Shown in pieces: positions 1-9,920 of a DNA stretch of 64,000 nucleotides. This stretch comes from Thermofontimicrobium_A sp034505795 (lineage in GTDB: Bacteria > Zhuqueibacterota > Zhuqueibacteria > Thermofontimicrobiales > Thermofontimicrobiaceae): assembly GCA_034505795.1 (NCBI GenBank), contig JAPDQM010000005.1:1-64000 (forward strand), in the 5' to 3' direction. The notes below the pieces were generated by a model. It was not told the origin of the DNA and made no database searches. It worked only from the letters and a program-made list of their open reading frames with translations. How positions within the stretch are numbered: position 1 is the first letter of the stretch; each line of letters opens with the position of its first letter. The position numbers and the translations under genes were made by a program.

Positions 1-2857
1 CCTGCAGTATTTTCCGGCCATAGTTCCAATACATGTTATCATTCAAATCAGCAATGTCAATTCCCTCAATCGGCAAAAAATCCAGCGGGATGAGATTGAT
101 GCCGTATTGCTGCCGAAGTTTCATGGGCACATTTAGATTGACCATTTTGTCGTAGATGTTATAGGTCCGGCCCAATAGGATGATGGCCTTCTCGTTGTTG
201 GCCTGAAGCACCTGCAGGGCTTCCTCGCCCCAACTCTTCAACCGCTGCTGAAATGATCGCCAGGAAAGATAAGCTTTCTCAATGGCCCGGTCGCTATGAT
301 GACGACTAACACCAAGCTGCTTGGCCAGGGGATGCATCTGCTTTTTGACTGCATCCATGCCCTGGCGGAAGCGAATGGTCGGCGCGAGGATTTTATCGCG
401 ATAGCTCTCATACCTCGGCGTGGCCTTGACCACAAAACACAAGGTTTGGCCCCAGGGACAGAAGAATGAATTGGTTTCCGGGAATTGTGTTTCGGCATCT
501 ACCACATTCGGAACCAGGAGAAAATCGACACCTTTTTCCATCAGATTCACCGCATGTCCTAGCGCAATGGTGATGGGAAAACAAGGTTCCGCTACCCGAC
601 TTTCAACCCCCTGATTGATAATCTGTCGATTGGTTTCATCGGAAAGCACAATCTCAAAACCCAAATCGGCAAAGTAGGCTTGCCAGAACGGAAATAGCTC
701 ATAGAAATACATGCTACGTCCCAGTCCGATCCTGCCACTGGGGTTAGGATTGGCTGATAAATTTTCGAATAGCAGCGCTTGCCGTTTCGCGATTAAATCG
801 GGAATGATGGGTTCGCGATCCACTTTTTTCGCCTGGCGATAGCGGTTCGTGCATTTGTCGCCCCAATAGGTTTTGTTGCCTTCAACGAGGAACTCCTGAA
901 TATCACAAAAATTCGAGCAACCTTTGCAACCGAAGGAACGCAACTGATAGGAGATTTGGTCCAAATTAAATCCTCTGAACCGGGTGCACTCGTTGGTGCG
1001 CTGGATTTTTTCTTGAGCCAGCAAGGCTGCACCGATGGCGCCCAAAATCCCATTGAATGGTGGCACAATGATATCGCGCTGCAAGACCATCGAAAATGCG
1101 GCCGCCACGGCATCGTTGTAAGCCGTTCCCCCCTGAAAATAGACAACCTGGCCAATCCGTCGTCCTCGAACCACCCGATTCAGATAATTGGCCACAATCG
1201 AATACGCTAATCCTGCCACGATGTCTCTTTTATCTGCCCCCTGCTGCATATAGGGTGTGATTTCTTTTTCCATAAACACCGTACACCGTTCGCCCAGGCG
1301 AATGGGCTGCGTTGAAGCAAATGCCAGCTTGGCAAATTCATCCTGAATGCTAATGCCCAATCGCTCCGCCTGCTCCTCCAAAAAGGAGCCGGTCCCTGCC
1401 GCACAGGCTTCGTTCATGGTGAAATCGACAACAATTCCATCCTCCAGAGCAATAAACTTTGAATCCTGCCCCCCAATGTCAAAAATAGTATCCACCATTT
1501 GCTCAGAATGCAAATGGCTGATATGAAGGGCACCGGTTTTGTGGGCGGTAATTTCGTCATTGATCACATCGGCTCCGACCAATTTGCCGATGAGCTCACG
1601 CCCCGAGCCAGTAGTTCCGACCCCCTGAATCTCGATCACCTGCCCCAATTCCCGTTCAATCTCTCTCAGGCCGTTTTTGACCACTTCGATTGGCCGCGCC
1701 TGCGTTTTGGTATAGATGCCTTTCAGCACTCGCCCCGCAGTATCCATGACAGCCAATTTGGTGGTCACTGAGCCGATGTCGATGCCCAGAAACACTGGAA
1801 TCTTTGCAGCGGGATGCAAGGGGATCGTAGCAGTGTGATCAACCTCTAATCGAATCAATCGTTCTCTGTTGAGCGGCGGTAACCGATCGAATCGGCGAGG
1901 AGGGGCGCTGCGGTGTTGGAGGAGATTTAACCAATGAGCAGCACTCTGAACACAGCTTTGCTGTTCTATGAGCAATAAGGCGGCGCCCAGCGCCGGCATC
2001 CAATTATAAAATCTGGGCACAATCAATTCGTGCTCATTCAAATCCAAAATTTCTCTTAGCGCCTGGACAATACCTTTATTGGCAGCAACCCCGCCGATGA
2101 GAGCCACCGGCGGCACAATTGTTTTGCCTTTGATGATAGTGCCTTTAAAATTTCTAACCACTGCCTGACACAATCCCTTCAAAATTTCGGGTGGCTGAAA
2201 TCCCTTTTGCTGAGCATGAATCATGTCCGATTTGGCGAAAACCGAGCACCGGCCAGCAATTGTTGCTGGTTTGCCAGCCCTAATGACCACATCGCCCACA
2301 TCCTCGATAGAATACAGGAGACGGGAAGCTTGCTGGTCCAGGAAAGAGCCAGTTCCAGCAGCGCAATCACCGTTCACCTCATAATCCAGCACACCAGTCG
2401 CAGCACCATCGGAGCGGAGGATCATCATTTTTGAGCAGTCCCCGCCCAGTTCCAGCACGCTTTTGATCTCGGGATGCAGAAAACCCACGCTACGAGCAAT
2501 AGCACGGAATTCATTCTGGTACGGCAGGTTCAACAATTGGGATAGCGATTTGCCTCCGGCGCCCGTGGCCATAATCGCCGTCTTGGATTCCGCCGGCAAA
2601 GCTCCCAGCACAGCAGCCAGCAGGTCGTTTGCAGCACGTATGGGTTCGCCCCAGGTGCGCCGATAACGAGTCACCAGAATTAGCGCGGTATTGCCAGATA
2701 CTTGATTCTCAAAATAAGCCGGCTCGAACAGACCTGGCTGTGATTCCAATATTCGTTGGACAACATCTCTATTCGCAGCGCTGGTAATAAGCCCCATCTT
2801 AACGCTCACAGCACCGACGTCAATTCCCAAATAGTATGTTTCCTCGTTGAATGTCAA
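1..2857 (-). CDS. Acyl-CoA dehydratase activase, double BadF/HgdC ATPase domains plus DUF2229 (3' end cut by window)
   Basis: About 950 codons lie in the window and the C-terminus runs off the left edge. The frame starts with TTG at 2857 behind TAGGAG. It shows two ASKHA-type ATPase modules in tandem: the first begins YYLGIDVGAVSVKMGLI, the second FLGIDIGSVTTKLAVMD with FDIGGQDSKFIAL and ACAAGTGSFLEEQA. A Cys-rich stretch (FGCKGCSNFC) and a region like DUF2229 / the HgdB family follow. In this family ATP hydrolysis drives one electron through a [4Fe-4S] cluster into a 2-hydroxyacyl-CoA or benzoyl-CoA dehydratase/reductase. The very long double-activase form is widespread in anaerobes, but its substrate is usually unknown. 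No dehydratase subunit gene lies beside it here; the neighbour upstream is 585 bp away. The family call is secure; the substrate is unknown. Confidence 0.88.
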   Translation of the reverse strand, partial: MTFNEETYYLGIDVGAVSVKMGLITSAANRDVVQRILESQPGLFEPAYFENQVSGNTALILVTRYRRTWGEPIRAANDLLAAVLGALPAESKTAIMATGAGGKSLSQLLNLPYQNEFRAIARSVGFLHPEIKSVLELGGDCSKMMILRSDGAATGVLDYEVNGDCAAGTGSFLDQQASRLLYSIEDVGDVVIRAGKPATIAGRCSVFAKSDMIHAQQKGFQPPEILKGLCQAVVRNFKGTIIKGKTIVPPVALIGGVAANKGIVQALREILDLNEHELIVPRFYNWMPALGAALLLIEQQSCVQSAAHWLNLLQHRSAPPRRFDRLPPLNRERLIRLEVDHTATIPLHPAAKIPVFLGIDIGSVTTKLAVMDTAGRVLKGIYTKTQARPIEVVKNGLREIERELGQVIEIQGVGTTGSGRELIGKLVGADVINDEITAHKTGALHISHLHSEQMVDTIFDIGGQDSKFIALEDGIVVDFTMNEACAAGTGSFLEEQAERLGISIQDEFAKLAFASTQPIRLGERCTVFMEKEITPYMQQGADKRDIVAGLAYSIVANYLNRVVRGRRIGQVVYFQGGTAYNDAVAAAFSMVLQRDIIVPPFNGILGAIGAALLAQEKIQRTNECTRFRGFNLDQISYQLRSFGCKGCSNFCDIQEFLVEGNKTYWGDKCTNRYRQAKKVDREPIIPDLIAKRQALLFENLSANPNPSGRIGLGRSMYFYELFPFWQAYFADLGFEIVLSDETNRQIINQGVESRVAEPCFPITIALGHAVNLMEKGVDFLLVPNVVDAETQFPETNSFFCPWGQTLCFVVKATPRYESYRDKILAPTIRFRQGMDAVKKQMHPLAKQLGVSRHHSDRAIEKAYLSWRSFQQRLKSWGEEALQVLQANNEKAIILLGRTYNIYDKMVNLNVPMKLRQQYGINLIPLDFLPIEGIDIADLNDNMYWNYGRKILQ

Positions 2858-3442
2858 CTTGCGACTCCTATACATTTAAATAAGAAAAAGGGAGACTGCT
2901 GAAGCGGTTTTCTGGTCCTTTTGATCGAAAAAGAGCATCAATTGTCCCTGCGCCTAAATGGATCAGGTAAGCTGGACGAGCCAGAATGAAAAGGTGCACC
3001 GATAATTCCGCTACTCCTGAGGCTGGCGGATTCAAGCCAGGAGACAACTTCGCTCGATCAGCGGGTAATGTGCTTTTGCGAATTGGGCAATAAGTAAACT
3101 TTTCAAGAACTGTCATGCGATTGTAACCTGATGAACGACACTGCAAGCCAGTTGCCGGATGTCGCAACGCGTAACTGCCTTTCGGCCAACACTGATTGCC
3201 ACATTTAGGGCCATCGGTTCGCTAAAGCCCAAGCCCTTTTAATAGCCATTCACTTCTCTGCGATCTCAGCCTATCCGTGGTGCTTATTGCTTTTGACCCT
3301 GAGCTCGCAGCATGGCAGGAAAGCTCTCAATTTTTCATTTGTTGATTCTACGCCAATTGACCGGCAGGAAAGCGATATTAGCGGTTTCTAGAGCGGGCTC
3401 AAAACCGATTAGCCAACAAAATTGCACCGCTGCTTACCCACA
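2858..3442. other. Intergenic stretch, no gene seen
   Basis: This is 585 bases between two minus-strand genes. Short frames occur on both strands, but none has a good ribosome binding site or protein-like composition. The activase ribosome binding site (complement 2865-2870) lies at its left edge. I see no RNA gene or clear terminator. Confidence 0.5.
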
Positions 3443-4489
3443 TCAACCAATTTCCAGAAAATCGAGCAGCGAATTCTCCGATTTTAAGATCAATGGAGAG
3501 ATATAGAGTTCGCCACCAGGGGTGCGCATGGTAATCACCAATAGAGCGCTGATCGGATGCTCAAGCGACAACTCTCTCAGAAATTGGAAATACTTGTTAT
3601 CACCAGTGCCTCGCCCCAACAGGATTCTTTGCACCTCCAGGAAGTCCTTGTCAGAATTGGCCTTCTTGAGTTGTTCAGTAGCCAGGCGATAATTGGCAAT
3701 AAATTGGTTATAGCGCTGATCTCCTCCGGAAAAGCGGATGGCCAGGTGCTTCAAAAATAATCGTCGTGCCCGGCTGGTTGCCAGCGCAGCAATTATTTTT
3801 TCTGATATGCTATGATCATCGATCAAATATTGAATTCCAAATTCCAGGATTTCTTTGAGCAGGGATTGTTCGACATATTTGATATATTTCTTAAAGGTCT
3901 CCAGATCTTCATAATGCAATTCAGGGCCCAGCCTTTGAAATTGATTGCCGAAGGGATTTTTAAGCCGAATGGCGATGTACAGGCGATCGACTGCCTGCTG
4001 GACCTTCTCCGTCATCTGATCGACATCTTCTTTATCGTGTGCGGCCACCTCTCTGGATTTAAGGAGTTGAATGGCATCGGAAACCAGTTCATTCACCTTT
4101 CGATCCAATCCTTTGATGGCTTTGAAAGCTGAATGGGCATCGCGGTAATGGCCCAATAAAATCGCGCGTTCGCCCAATTCTGTCAAATATTCTGGCGGCA
4201 GAGGTGACAATTCAGTCTGAATTTGAGCCGCATATTTCGCAATGATTGTTTGATAAATCTTCTCCAACTCGGCTCTTTTTTCGCCTGACAATCGCTCCAA
4301 ATCAATCCAATTGCGAGCCGCAAACTTGCGCAGCGCCACGATGTCGCCTTTCTTAACCGACAGATAAACCTGGGACGTGGTGTTCATAAGCTGAAATGGA
4401 ATCGAAAAGTCGCCGTAAAAATAGGCAATGCTCAGCAGATGATTGATTAGATCATAAGGCTCTGGTATCTCGGTATAGTCGGTTTGCAA
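3443..4489 (-). CDS. Hypothetical helical protein, 348 aa
   Basis: TTG start (Met-Gln-Thr-Asp) at 4489 behind GAGGAG with 7-nt spacing. There is no signal peptide or membrane segment. The sequence is almost wholly alpha-helical, with many charged residues. One part (about residues 100-135: ELGERAILLGHYRDAHSAFK) looks like a TPR-type helical hairpin. The C-terminal 30 residues (LLVITMRTPGGELYISPLI) look like a short beta segment. I do not recognise the family. A small reading frame lies 33 bp upstream on the same strand, so the two may be co-transcribed. Coding potential is convincing because the frame is long and the composition even. Confidence 0.75.
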   Translation of the reverse strand: MQTDYTEIPEPYDLINHLLSIAYFYGDFSIPFQLMNTTSQVYLSVKKGDIVALRKFAARNWIDLERLSGEKRAELEKIYQTIIAKYAAQIQTELSPLPPEYLTELGERAILLGHYRDAHSAFKAIKGLDRKVNELVSDAIQLLKSREVAAHDKEDVDQMTEKVQQAVDRLYIAIRLKNPFGNQFQRLGPELHYEDLETFKKYIKYVEQSLLKEILEFGIQYLIDDHSISEKIIAALATSRARRLFLKHLAIRFSGGDQRYNQFIANYRLATEQLKKANSDKDFLEVQRILLGRGTGDNKYFQFLRELSLEHPISALLVITMRTPGGELYISPLILKSENSLLDFLEIG

Positions 4490-4522
4490 GGTGGTTGCTC
4501 CTCAATTAAAATTGTAATCCGC

Positions 4523-4768
4523 TCAGTCACGCATCTCGCTAACGGAGGGAATAGTTTGGCTGAAAGCCATCGCCCTTATCAGATATTCACATTGATTCCA
4601 CATCCTCTTGCGGACCGATGACCCTTTTTCATCATCGGTTGACAAGGAATGGCTGGCCATTTTTTCAATCATCACACAATCAGCTTCCAGTGCCCCAAAT
4701 ATAGCATAAGCCTGCTTAATTGTCAAGGGAAATTTAGTCGACGTCATGGATGCGCACGATAGAAGCAT
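4523..4768 (-). CDS. Small hypothetical protein, 81 aa
   Basis: ATG at 4768 follows TGAGGATTGAAATA, an acceptable ribosome binding site. The middle of the product (TIKQAYAIFGALEADCVMI, then KRMWNQCEYLIRAMAF) reads as two amphipathic helices and looks protein-like. It lies 33 bp upstream of the TTG-started gene at 4489 on the same strand. No family is recognised and no motif is visible. It could still be a chance frame. Confidence 0.4.
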   Translation of the reverse strand: MLLSCASMTSTKFPLTIKQAYAIFGALEADCVMIEKMASHSLSTDDEKGSSVRKRMWNQCEYLIRAMAFSQTIPSVSEMRD

Positions 4769-4966
4769 TATTTCAATCCTCAGAACTCGTGCAGATTACA
4801 TTTCACTCCTCCTGGCGAACCGCAGTCAAAAGTCAATTGCCATTGCGCCAAGCTAAATTTGTTCCATGCCGCGATTCACCAAGCCACCGCATCTGATTTC
4901 TGTTATTCTTGGGAGCGCGATTATTTCACGCCACACACACTAAGCCAATTATTGCAAGGAAAGTAC

Positions 4967-4996
4967 TTGACATTTTGATTTTTTTTTATTTTATTG
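4967..4996 (+). promoter_or_regulatory. Candidate sigma-70 promoter upstream of the STAS gene
   Basis: A perfect -35 TTGACA lies at 4967-4972. The -10 is weak (TTATTG at 4991-4996, 18-nt spacer) in a T-rich tract. The STAS start is 182 bp downstream, so the leader would be long. Only the -35 is convincing. Confidence 0.35.
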
Positions 4997-5177
4997 AAGC
5001 TACGCCATAGTAGAAGTCGCAGTGGAGAAGGTGCACTCTGCCAGCGTCAGCGGACGACAGCTTTTCGAGCGGAGGCATCCAAACGAACGGTCGATAGAGT
5101 AGTATGCAACGCAAAAATCATTGATATGACCTGCCAATTTCCTTTAACGGTCACTGGTATTCTAAAGGAGATCAGCA

Positions 5178-5516
5178 ATGGGTTTCACAATCGAAGAAAA
5201 AGATGGTATTACTATCCTCAAAGTCGACGAAGATCGATTGGATTCAATGGTTTCTCCGCAGTTGAAATCGGAATTTCTGGTGCTATCCAACCAGGGAGTC
5301 AAACGAATTCTAATTGATCTGTCACAGGTGACTTATGTTGATAGTTCAGGACTGGGGGCATTGCTTTTTGGCTCAAGACAATTAAAAAACAATCAGGGTC
5401 AATTGAAGCTGTTGGCGGCAAACGAACGGGTGATGAATTTGATTCGCATTGCTCGTCTGGAAAATCACCTGGTCAATTATGCCAAAGAGCAAGACGCGCT
5501 GCGCAGTTTTTGCTAA
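5178..5516 (+). CDS. STAS-domain anti-sigma factor antagonist
   Basis: 112 residues; ATG preceded by AAAGGAGATCAGCA. A single STAS domain fills the protein. The segment IDLSQVTYVDSSGLGALLFG carries the DSSGLG loop, whose serine is phosphorylated by a cognate anti-sigma kinase in SpoIIAA/RsbV proteins. By family knowledge it would bind and release an anti-sigma factor according to its phosphorylation state. No HPK/RsbW-type kinase, PP2C phosphatase or sigma gene is next to it, so the partner must be elsewhere. A secreted hypothetical protein follows 60 bp downstream on the same strand. Confidence 0.9.
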   Translation: MGFTIEEKDGITILKVDEDRLDSMVSPQLKSEFLVLSNQGVKRILIDLSQVTYVDSSGLGALLFGSRQLKNNQGQLKLLAANERVMNLIRIARLENHLVNYAKEQDALRSFC

Positions 5517-5576
5517 CCAACTTGAATTAAAACTCCTGAGAGAGACAACTGGCACTTGACAACGGAGGTTTTTGAT

Positions 5577-6185
5577 ATGATCAGACGGATTAGCTGGTGG
5601 ATAATAATTCTGGTAAGTTGCTTGCCCAGAACCACCCTGGCACAGGATGAAGTTACCGCAGCGATGGATGAGGCGAAGCGGTTTTATGCCCAAAAGAACA
5701 TTCCCGAATCCATTCAGGCGCTAAATCGGGCGCTAGAGCTACTACAGGATGCCATGCTGCAGCAACTGGAGTCGCTGTTTCCAGCACCACTCGATAATTG
5801 GCGCAGTGACCCGCCCACCAGCCGGGTAAATAAGACGGCCTATTCGACGGGTCTGCTGGCCACTTGCAAGTATTTCAAAAAAGGCGGCGGGCCTTCGATT
5901 GAAATCGAAATTCAAACCCATGCCCCTCGTATCGCTAATATCAAGATGGCTTTTACGAATCCATCACTGCTCAACCAAATGGGCGGTGGCGCAAAAATCA
6001 GCACGATCGCAGACCAACGTTGCATTGAGCGCTATGACGCGGTGGATAAATTTGCTGAACTCATTTTTGTTCCATTAACTTCGGTCCTGATTTTGGTTCG
6101 GGGTTATGAGATGAACGACACTGCTGTGGTGGCTAAATTTGCCGAGCGCATTAATTGGGAACAACTTGCTGCACTTTTTCCTTAA
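5577..6185 (+). CDS. Hypothetical exported protein, 202 aa
   Basis: The start is ATG 5577, chosen because ACGGAGG lies just upstream and the product then opens with a clean signal peptide (MIRRISWWIIILVSCLPRT, then TLAQ). The frame is open a little further upstream, but that would spoil the signal. After the signal come about 35 helical residues resembling a TPR unit (AKRFYAQKNIPESIQALNRA). A compact alpha/beta domain follows, with conserved-looking KTAYSTGLLATCKYFK. I do not recognise the family. Likely periplasmic. It follows the STAS gene by 60 bp and may share its transcript. Confidence 0.75.
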   Translation: MIRRISWWIIILVSCLPRTTLAQDEVTAAMDEAKRFYAQKNIPESIQALNRALELLQDAMLQQLESLFPAPLDNWRSDPPTSRVNKTAYSTGLLATCKYFKKGGGPSIEIEIQTHAPRIANIKMAFTNPSLLNQMGGGAKISTIADQRCIERYDAVDKFAELIFVPLTSVLILVRGYEMNDTAVVAKFAERINWEQLAALFP

Positions 6186-6270
6186 GTCGACATTTGTGGC
6201 AGCGTTTTGAGACCATGGGGACATAATTTTTTGCCAGCGACACCAATCGCTGCTGATTCAGCGAGCCTGA

Positions 6271-8067
6271 ATGGCTGAAACCAAGATTGAACACAAAAAT
6301 TTGATGATCAAAAATAAAATACAAATATTATCAGAAGATCTTTGCAACAAGATCGCTGCGGGCGAGGTGGTCGATCGTCCGGCTTCCATTGTCAAAGAAT
6401 TGGTGGAAAATTCGATTGATGCCGGCAGTGATGAGATTACGGTCATTCTCAAAAATGGTGGCAAAACGCTCATTCAGGTGGTAGACAATGGAACCGGTAT
6501 GTCCCACGACGATGCCTTGCTCTCCGTTCAGCGTCACACCACCAGCAAAATTAGCACGTATGATGATCTGCACAATATTCGCACCCTCGGCTTTCGTGGG
6601 GAAGCTCTGGCCAGCATTGCTTCCGTGTCCCGAATGGAACTGAAGACAATTCCACACCAGCAACCTGCCGGCACCTTGCTCAAGCTCGATGGCGGTGTTA
6701 TCGAGGCAGTGGAAGAAATCGGCGGCACACGTGGCACCGCGGTAACGGTAAAAAATCTTTTTTACAATACCCCGGCTCGCAGGAAATTTCTCAAGTCCGA
6801 CGAAACCGAATATCGCTATATTTTGACCACACTGCAGCGGTTTACCCTGGCTTACTTTCAGGTTAGCTTCGGGCTCTATCACAACGACCAGAAGATATTC
6901 GATCTTAAGCCTGCCTCGCCCGAAGAACGATTGATCGACGTGCTGGGAAGCCGCTATCGGGATAAATTGGTGGCGGTGGAAGACAAAGGGACGCTGCTCC
7001 AGATTTGGGGCTTTATTGGTAACCAGGACAGCGCTAAAAAATCGCGCGGGGATCAATTTATCTTTTTAAATGGACGTTACATCAATAATCGCGCCCTGAA
7101 CCACGCCGTGGTCGCTTCGTATGGCACGATTATTCCGCGCGATCAATTCCCATTGTATGTTTTGTTTCTGGAAATCGATCCCCGCCGCGTGGATGTGAAT
7201 GTCCATCCGGCGAAAATGGAGGTCAAATTTGCCGATGAGCGACTGATTTATGACCTACTGCGCGCAGCAGTGAAACGAGCATTGTCCTCGGCACAGATTG
7301 TGCCGGCATTATCGAACCAATTTTCTATCACGCCGCGGCCGCTAATACCATCGTTCGATGATCTGATTCCGCGACAAACAACCATCCCGCTTTACGAAAC
7401 GAACCCACCGAGCGTCGGAACAACCCCAATCGGCCATGGTGGACCATTGGCTCCTGAACTGCCAGAGCTATCGGAAAAGCCAGCGCCGCACCCCAAATAT
7501 GAACGAAAAGGGGTCTGGCAACTTCACAATCAATACATTATCTCAGAAATTAAAAGCGGTTTGATTGTAATCGATCAACATGTGGCGCATGAACGGATAT
7601 TGTATGAGCGAGCACTGAAGAATTTCGATCAGGCGAAGCCAGCCTCTCAGCAGTTGCTGTTTCCCCAGGTCGTTGATCTCACGCCCGAGGAACTCTCGTT
7701 GATCATGGAAATTTTGCCCTATCTGGAGAAAATCGGCTTTGTCATCAAAGGCTTTGGCGGTAATACTGTGGTCGTGGAAGGTATCCCATCAGGATTAAAA
7801 ATGGGCACGCCCGAAAAAGCCCTCAATGAAATTATCGCTGAATATAAAAAAAATAAAAGCTCCAGTCTCGACGCCCGAGACAATATCGCCAAATCGTACG
7901 CCTGCAAAATGGCGATCAAAAAGGGCGATCCCCTGACTCGCGATGAGATGAATCTGCTTATCGACCAACTATTCGCCACTCAAAGCCCCTATTTCTGTCC
8001 CCATGGCCGGCCGATCATAGTGACCGTTTCGCTGGAAGAATTGGATAAGCGCTTTGGCAGGATTTGA
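6271..8067 (+). CDS. mutL: DNA mismatch repair protein MutL
   Basis: The N-terminal GHKL ATPase shows NKIAAGEVVDRPASIVKELV, the NSIDAG motif, DNGTGM and TLGFRGEALASI. The C-terminal domain carries the metal-dependent nicking endonuclease signature as DQHVAHERILYE (canonical DQHA, here Val for Ala), together with ACKMAIKKGD and CPHGRP. It should therefore be an endonuclease-type MutL, as in bacteria without MutH. 598 residues from ATG 6271; the internal ATG at 6304 matches the usual family start (KIQILSEDL) and neither start has a ribosome binding site. No mutS is nearby. It acts in the cytoplasm with MutS and the sliding clamp. Confidence 0.95.
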   Translation: MAETKIEHKNLMIKNKIQILSEDLCNKIAAGEVVDRPASIVKELVENSIDAGSDEITVILKNGGKTLIQVVDNGTGMSHDDALLSVQRHTTSKISTYDDLHNIRTLGFRGEALASIASVSRMELKTIPHQQPAGTLLKLDGGVIEAVEEIGGTRGTAVTVKNLFYNTPARRKFLKSDETEYRYILTTLQRFTLAYFQVSFGLYHNDQKIFDLKPASPEERLIDVLGSRYRDKLVAVEDKGTLLQIWGFIGNQDSAKKSRGDQFIFLNGRYINNRALNHAVVASYGTIIPRDQFPLYVLFLEIDPRRVDVNVHPAKMEVKFADERLIYDLLRAAVKRALSSAQIVPALSNQFSITPRPLIPSFDDLIPRQTTIPLYETNPPSVGTTPIGHGGPLAPELPELSEKPAPHPKYERKGVWQLHNQYIISEIKSGLIVIDQHVAHERILYERALKNFDQAKPASQQLLFPQVVDLTPEELSLIMEILPYLEKIGFVIKGFGGNTVVVEGIPSGLKMGTPEKALNEIIAEYKKNKSSSLDARDNIAKSYACKMAIKKGDPLTRDEMNLLIDQLFATQSPYFCPHGRPIIVTVSLEELDKRFGRI

Positions 8068-8121
8068 TCGGTACCTGGATATCCAAGTTGCTCTAATCAA
8101 CGTAGACCCAATTTCCCGAAT

Positions 8122-9678
8122 TTAACCATCCACATCTTCCGCGAATCGAACCCGGCGATGCTCGCCAAAGACCGATTCATAAATGATGCCGCTCGCCATC
8201 AATATCGCGGAGATGAAACCGCCGGCGAGCAGCAGATGCCAATCCATACCCTGCCTAAAATGCAGCACATTGACCAGCGAACTAATCAAACCAGGCAAAA
8301 ATGCCACCACGCCCGATACAAACGACTTGAATTTTGCTCTATTCACCAGGCCTCGCGCCAACCAGCCCAGTGGGAAAAGAACCATGAAGCAAACAGCGAT
8401 TTTTCCATACCTATTGTTCCCCAGCCCAAAAAGCAGCGGGAGATAAGCACTCGTGCCGTAGGTTCTGGGTGATATTAGCCTGCCATCGACATACACGCTG
8501 GCATCGCCTCGATTGAATGAGGCTACTACTAATTGAGCTCGGTCAGCAGTCAAAATCGGTTCGGTCAGCAATTGCACCCTGGCACCATTTTCGCCGGTCA
8601 ATGGTGTCCGCACTCGAAAATTGATCATGGCACCGGATTGCCCCAGCATGAAATTGCGGTGATCGGTATCCGCTGAAAGAGAGATGATTCGAGCAGGGCC
8701 GACCTGCTGTATCTTGGCCGGCTTAAACCAAACCACAATCGACAATTGCCCTCCTCTCGCCAACCAATTGGAGAGCACCACAGGTGGGGTTGTGCTCTGG
8801 AGTAGACGATTGCCAGCGAACACCAGGCCCGTGCCAGGTTCTTGCTGAGCCAATGCGGGGTGCGGCGCAAACCGAATCTGATCTTTTAGAATTCCCTGAA
8901 CCATGGGCGCATTGTCGGGCGAATCAATGGCCAGCAGCAAATTCCTTGAAAACCGCTTCGGCAGTGGTTTATTGAAATCAGTGGCGTGCAAGGACTGAAT
9001 CTCAGCTTTTTTTAGCGAGCGGTGATAAACCATCACTCGGTAGATACTTCCCCACCAGGGTCGGTTCATGGTCGCTTCATTGCCCAAAAGTAAATGATAG
9101 CTCATATCCCAATTGGAGAAGGTATTGAGGTAGCTTGGCAACATAAAAAGAACAATTGCCATTAGACCATAGACACTGACCAGACGCAAATAGAATCGGT
9201 GGCTCTTATCATAAAATTGATTAATAATCGGCAATAGATCAAACCTGCGAATCGGAAATGCCAATCTGGCCCCGAAACCAGCGCCAATGGTATTGGTTAT
9301 CACATCCACCAGCGAGGTAGAGCGGGGCAAAAACATCTGGCAAAATTCGATACTGCCAGACATTGCAAACGCAAAAACCATTGCCACAATCACCGCGCGC
9401 CAAATTTTGAACTGGGCGCTACGCAGAATCATGCCAAGCGCCACGCCCACCGGCAACAACATAATGAGATTAAGCAGAACATCTTCTACTGACGCACCAC
9501 CGATAGCCGCAGCCCAGTACCCTCGCTTGAATGATATAAATTGCCGCAGATGAAACAGGGAAAACTGAAATGGCGAAAGGGTCAGGAGGTAGACAAAAAT
9601 GACATAAATAATTAACGACGACATGATGGGCTGCAGATATGGCCGGTCACGATAATATGCTCTCAAATCCATTTTCAT
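8122..9678 (-). CDS. VanZ-like membrane protein with LamG-type jelly-roll insert
   Basis: 518 residues. The N-terminal part (about 1-180) has four to five hydrophobic segments and the VanZ signature region EFCQMFLPRSTSLVDVITNT. After a further membrane segment (about 165-182) comes a large soluble part, residues ~185-415. This contains two LamG/concanavalin-like signatures: WWGSIYRVMVYHRSLKKAEI, and ASFNRGDASVYVDGRLISPR with WFKPAKIQ. The C-terminus returns to membrane helices (about 417-500). The soluble domain is therefore held between membrane segments, probably outside the cell. VanZ proteins are linked to teicoplanin resistance and sugar-envelope functions, but their activity is not established. 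A LamG fold suggests glycan binding. The ribosome binding site is poor. Confidence 0.8.
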   Translation of the reverse strand: MKMDLRAYYRDRPYLQPIMSSLIIYVIFVYLLTLSPFQFSLFHLRQFISFKRGYWAAAIGGASVEDVLLNLIMLLPVGVALGMILRSAQFKIWRAVIVAMVFAFAMSGSIEFCQMFLPRSTSLVDVITNTIGAGFGARLAFPIRRFDLLPIINQFYDKSHRFYLRLVSVYGLMAIVLFMLPSYLNTFSNWDMSYHLLLGNEATMNRPWWGSIYRVMVYHRSLKKAEIQSLHATDFNKPLPKRFSRNLLLAIDSPDNAPMVQGILKDQIRFAPHPALAQQEPGTGLVFAGNRLLQSTTPPVVLSNWLARGGQLSIVVWFKPAKIQQVGPARIISLSADTDHRNFMLGQSGAMINFRVRTPLTGENGARVQLLTEPILTADRAQLVVASFNRGDASVYVDGRLISPRTYGTSAYLPLLFGLGNNRYGKIAVCFMVLFPLGWLARGLVNRAKFKSFVSGVVAFLPGLISSLVNVLHFRQGMDWHLLLAGGFISAILMASGIIYESVFGEHRRVRFAEDVDG

Positions 9679-9920
9679 TTATCATCCATTTCGCTCATAT
9701 CAATTCATGCGTCCGGCTGGCATTTCATTACGCCATAGCTATGCTGTTATTGAATGCTGCTATTGACAGTCTGCATCACGTGCGCACCAGGGGTTGGAAT
9801 CTTGCCAGCAGCTCCACTGGCCCGGCAACATAATAGCCACGAGGCATCACCGCCCGACAACACTGACAAAACGACATCCCAATATGACGACGGGAGATCA
9901 CTTTTTGTCCAATGAATCAA

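Noticed and set aside
4994..5317. 107-residue frame over the STAS start
   Set aside because: It is in another frame of the STAS gene, with a low-complexity Arg/Ser start and no ribosome binding site.
8158..8472. 104-residue plus-strand frame over the VanZ-LamG gene
   Set aside because: Antisense shadow of a membrane protein with clear domains.
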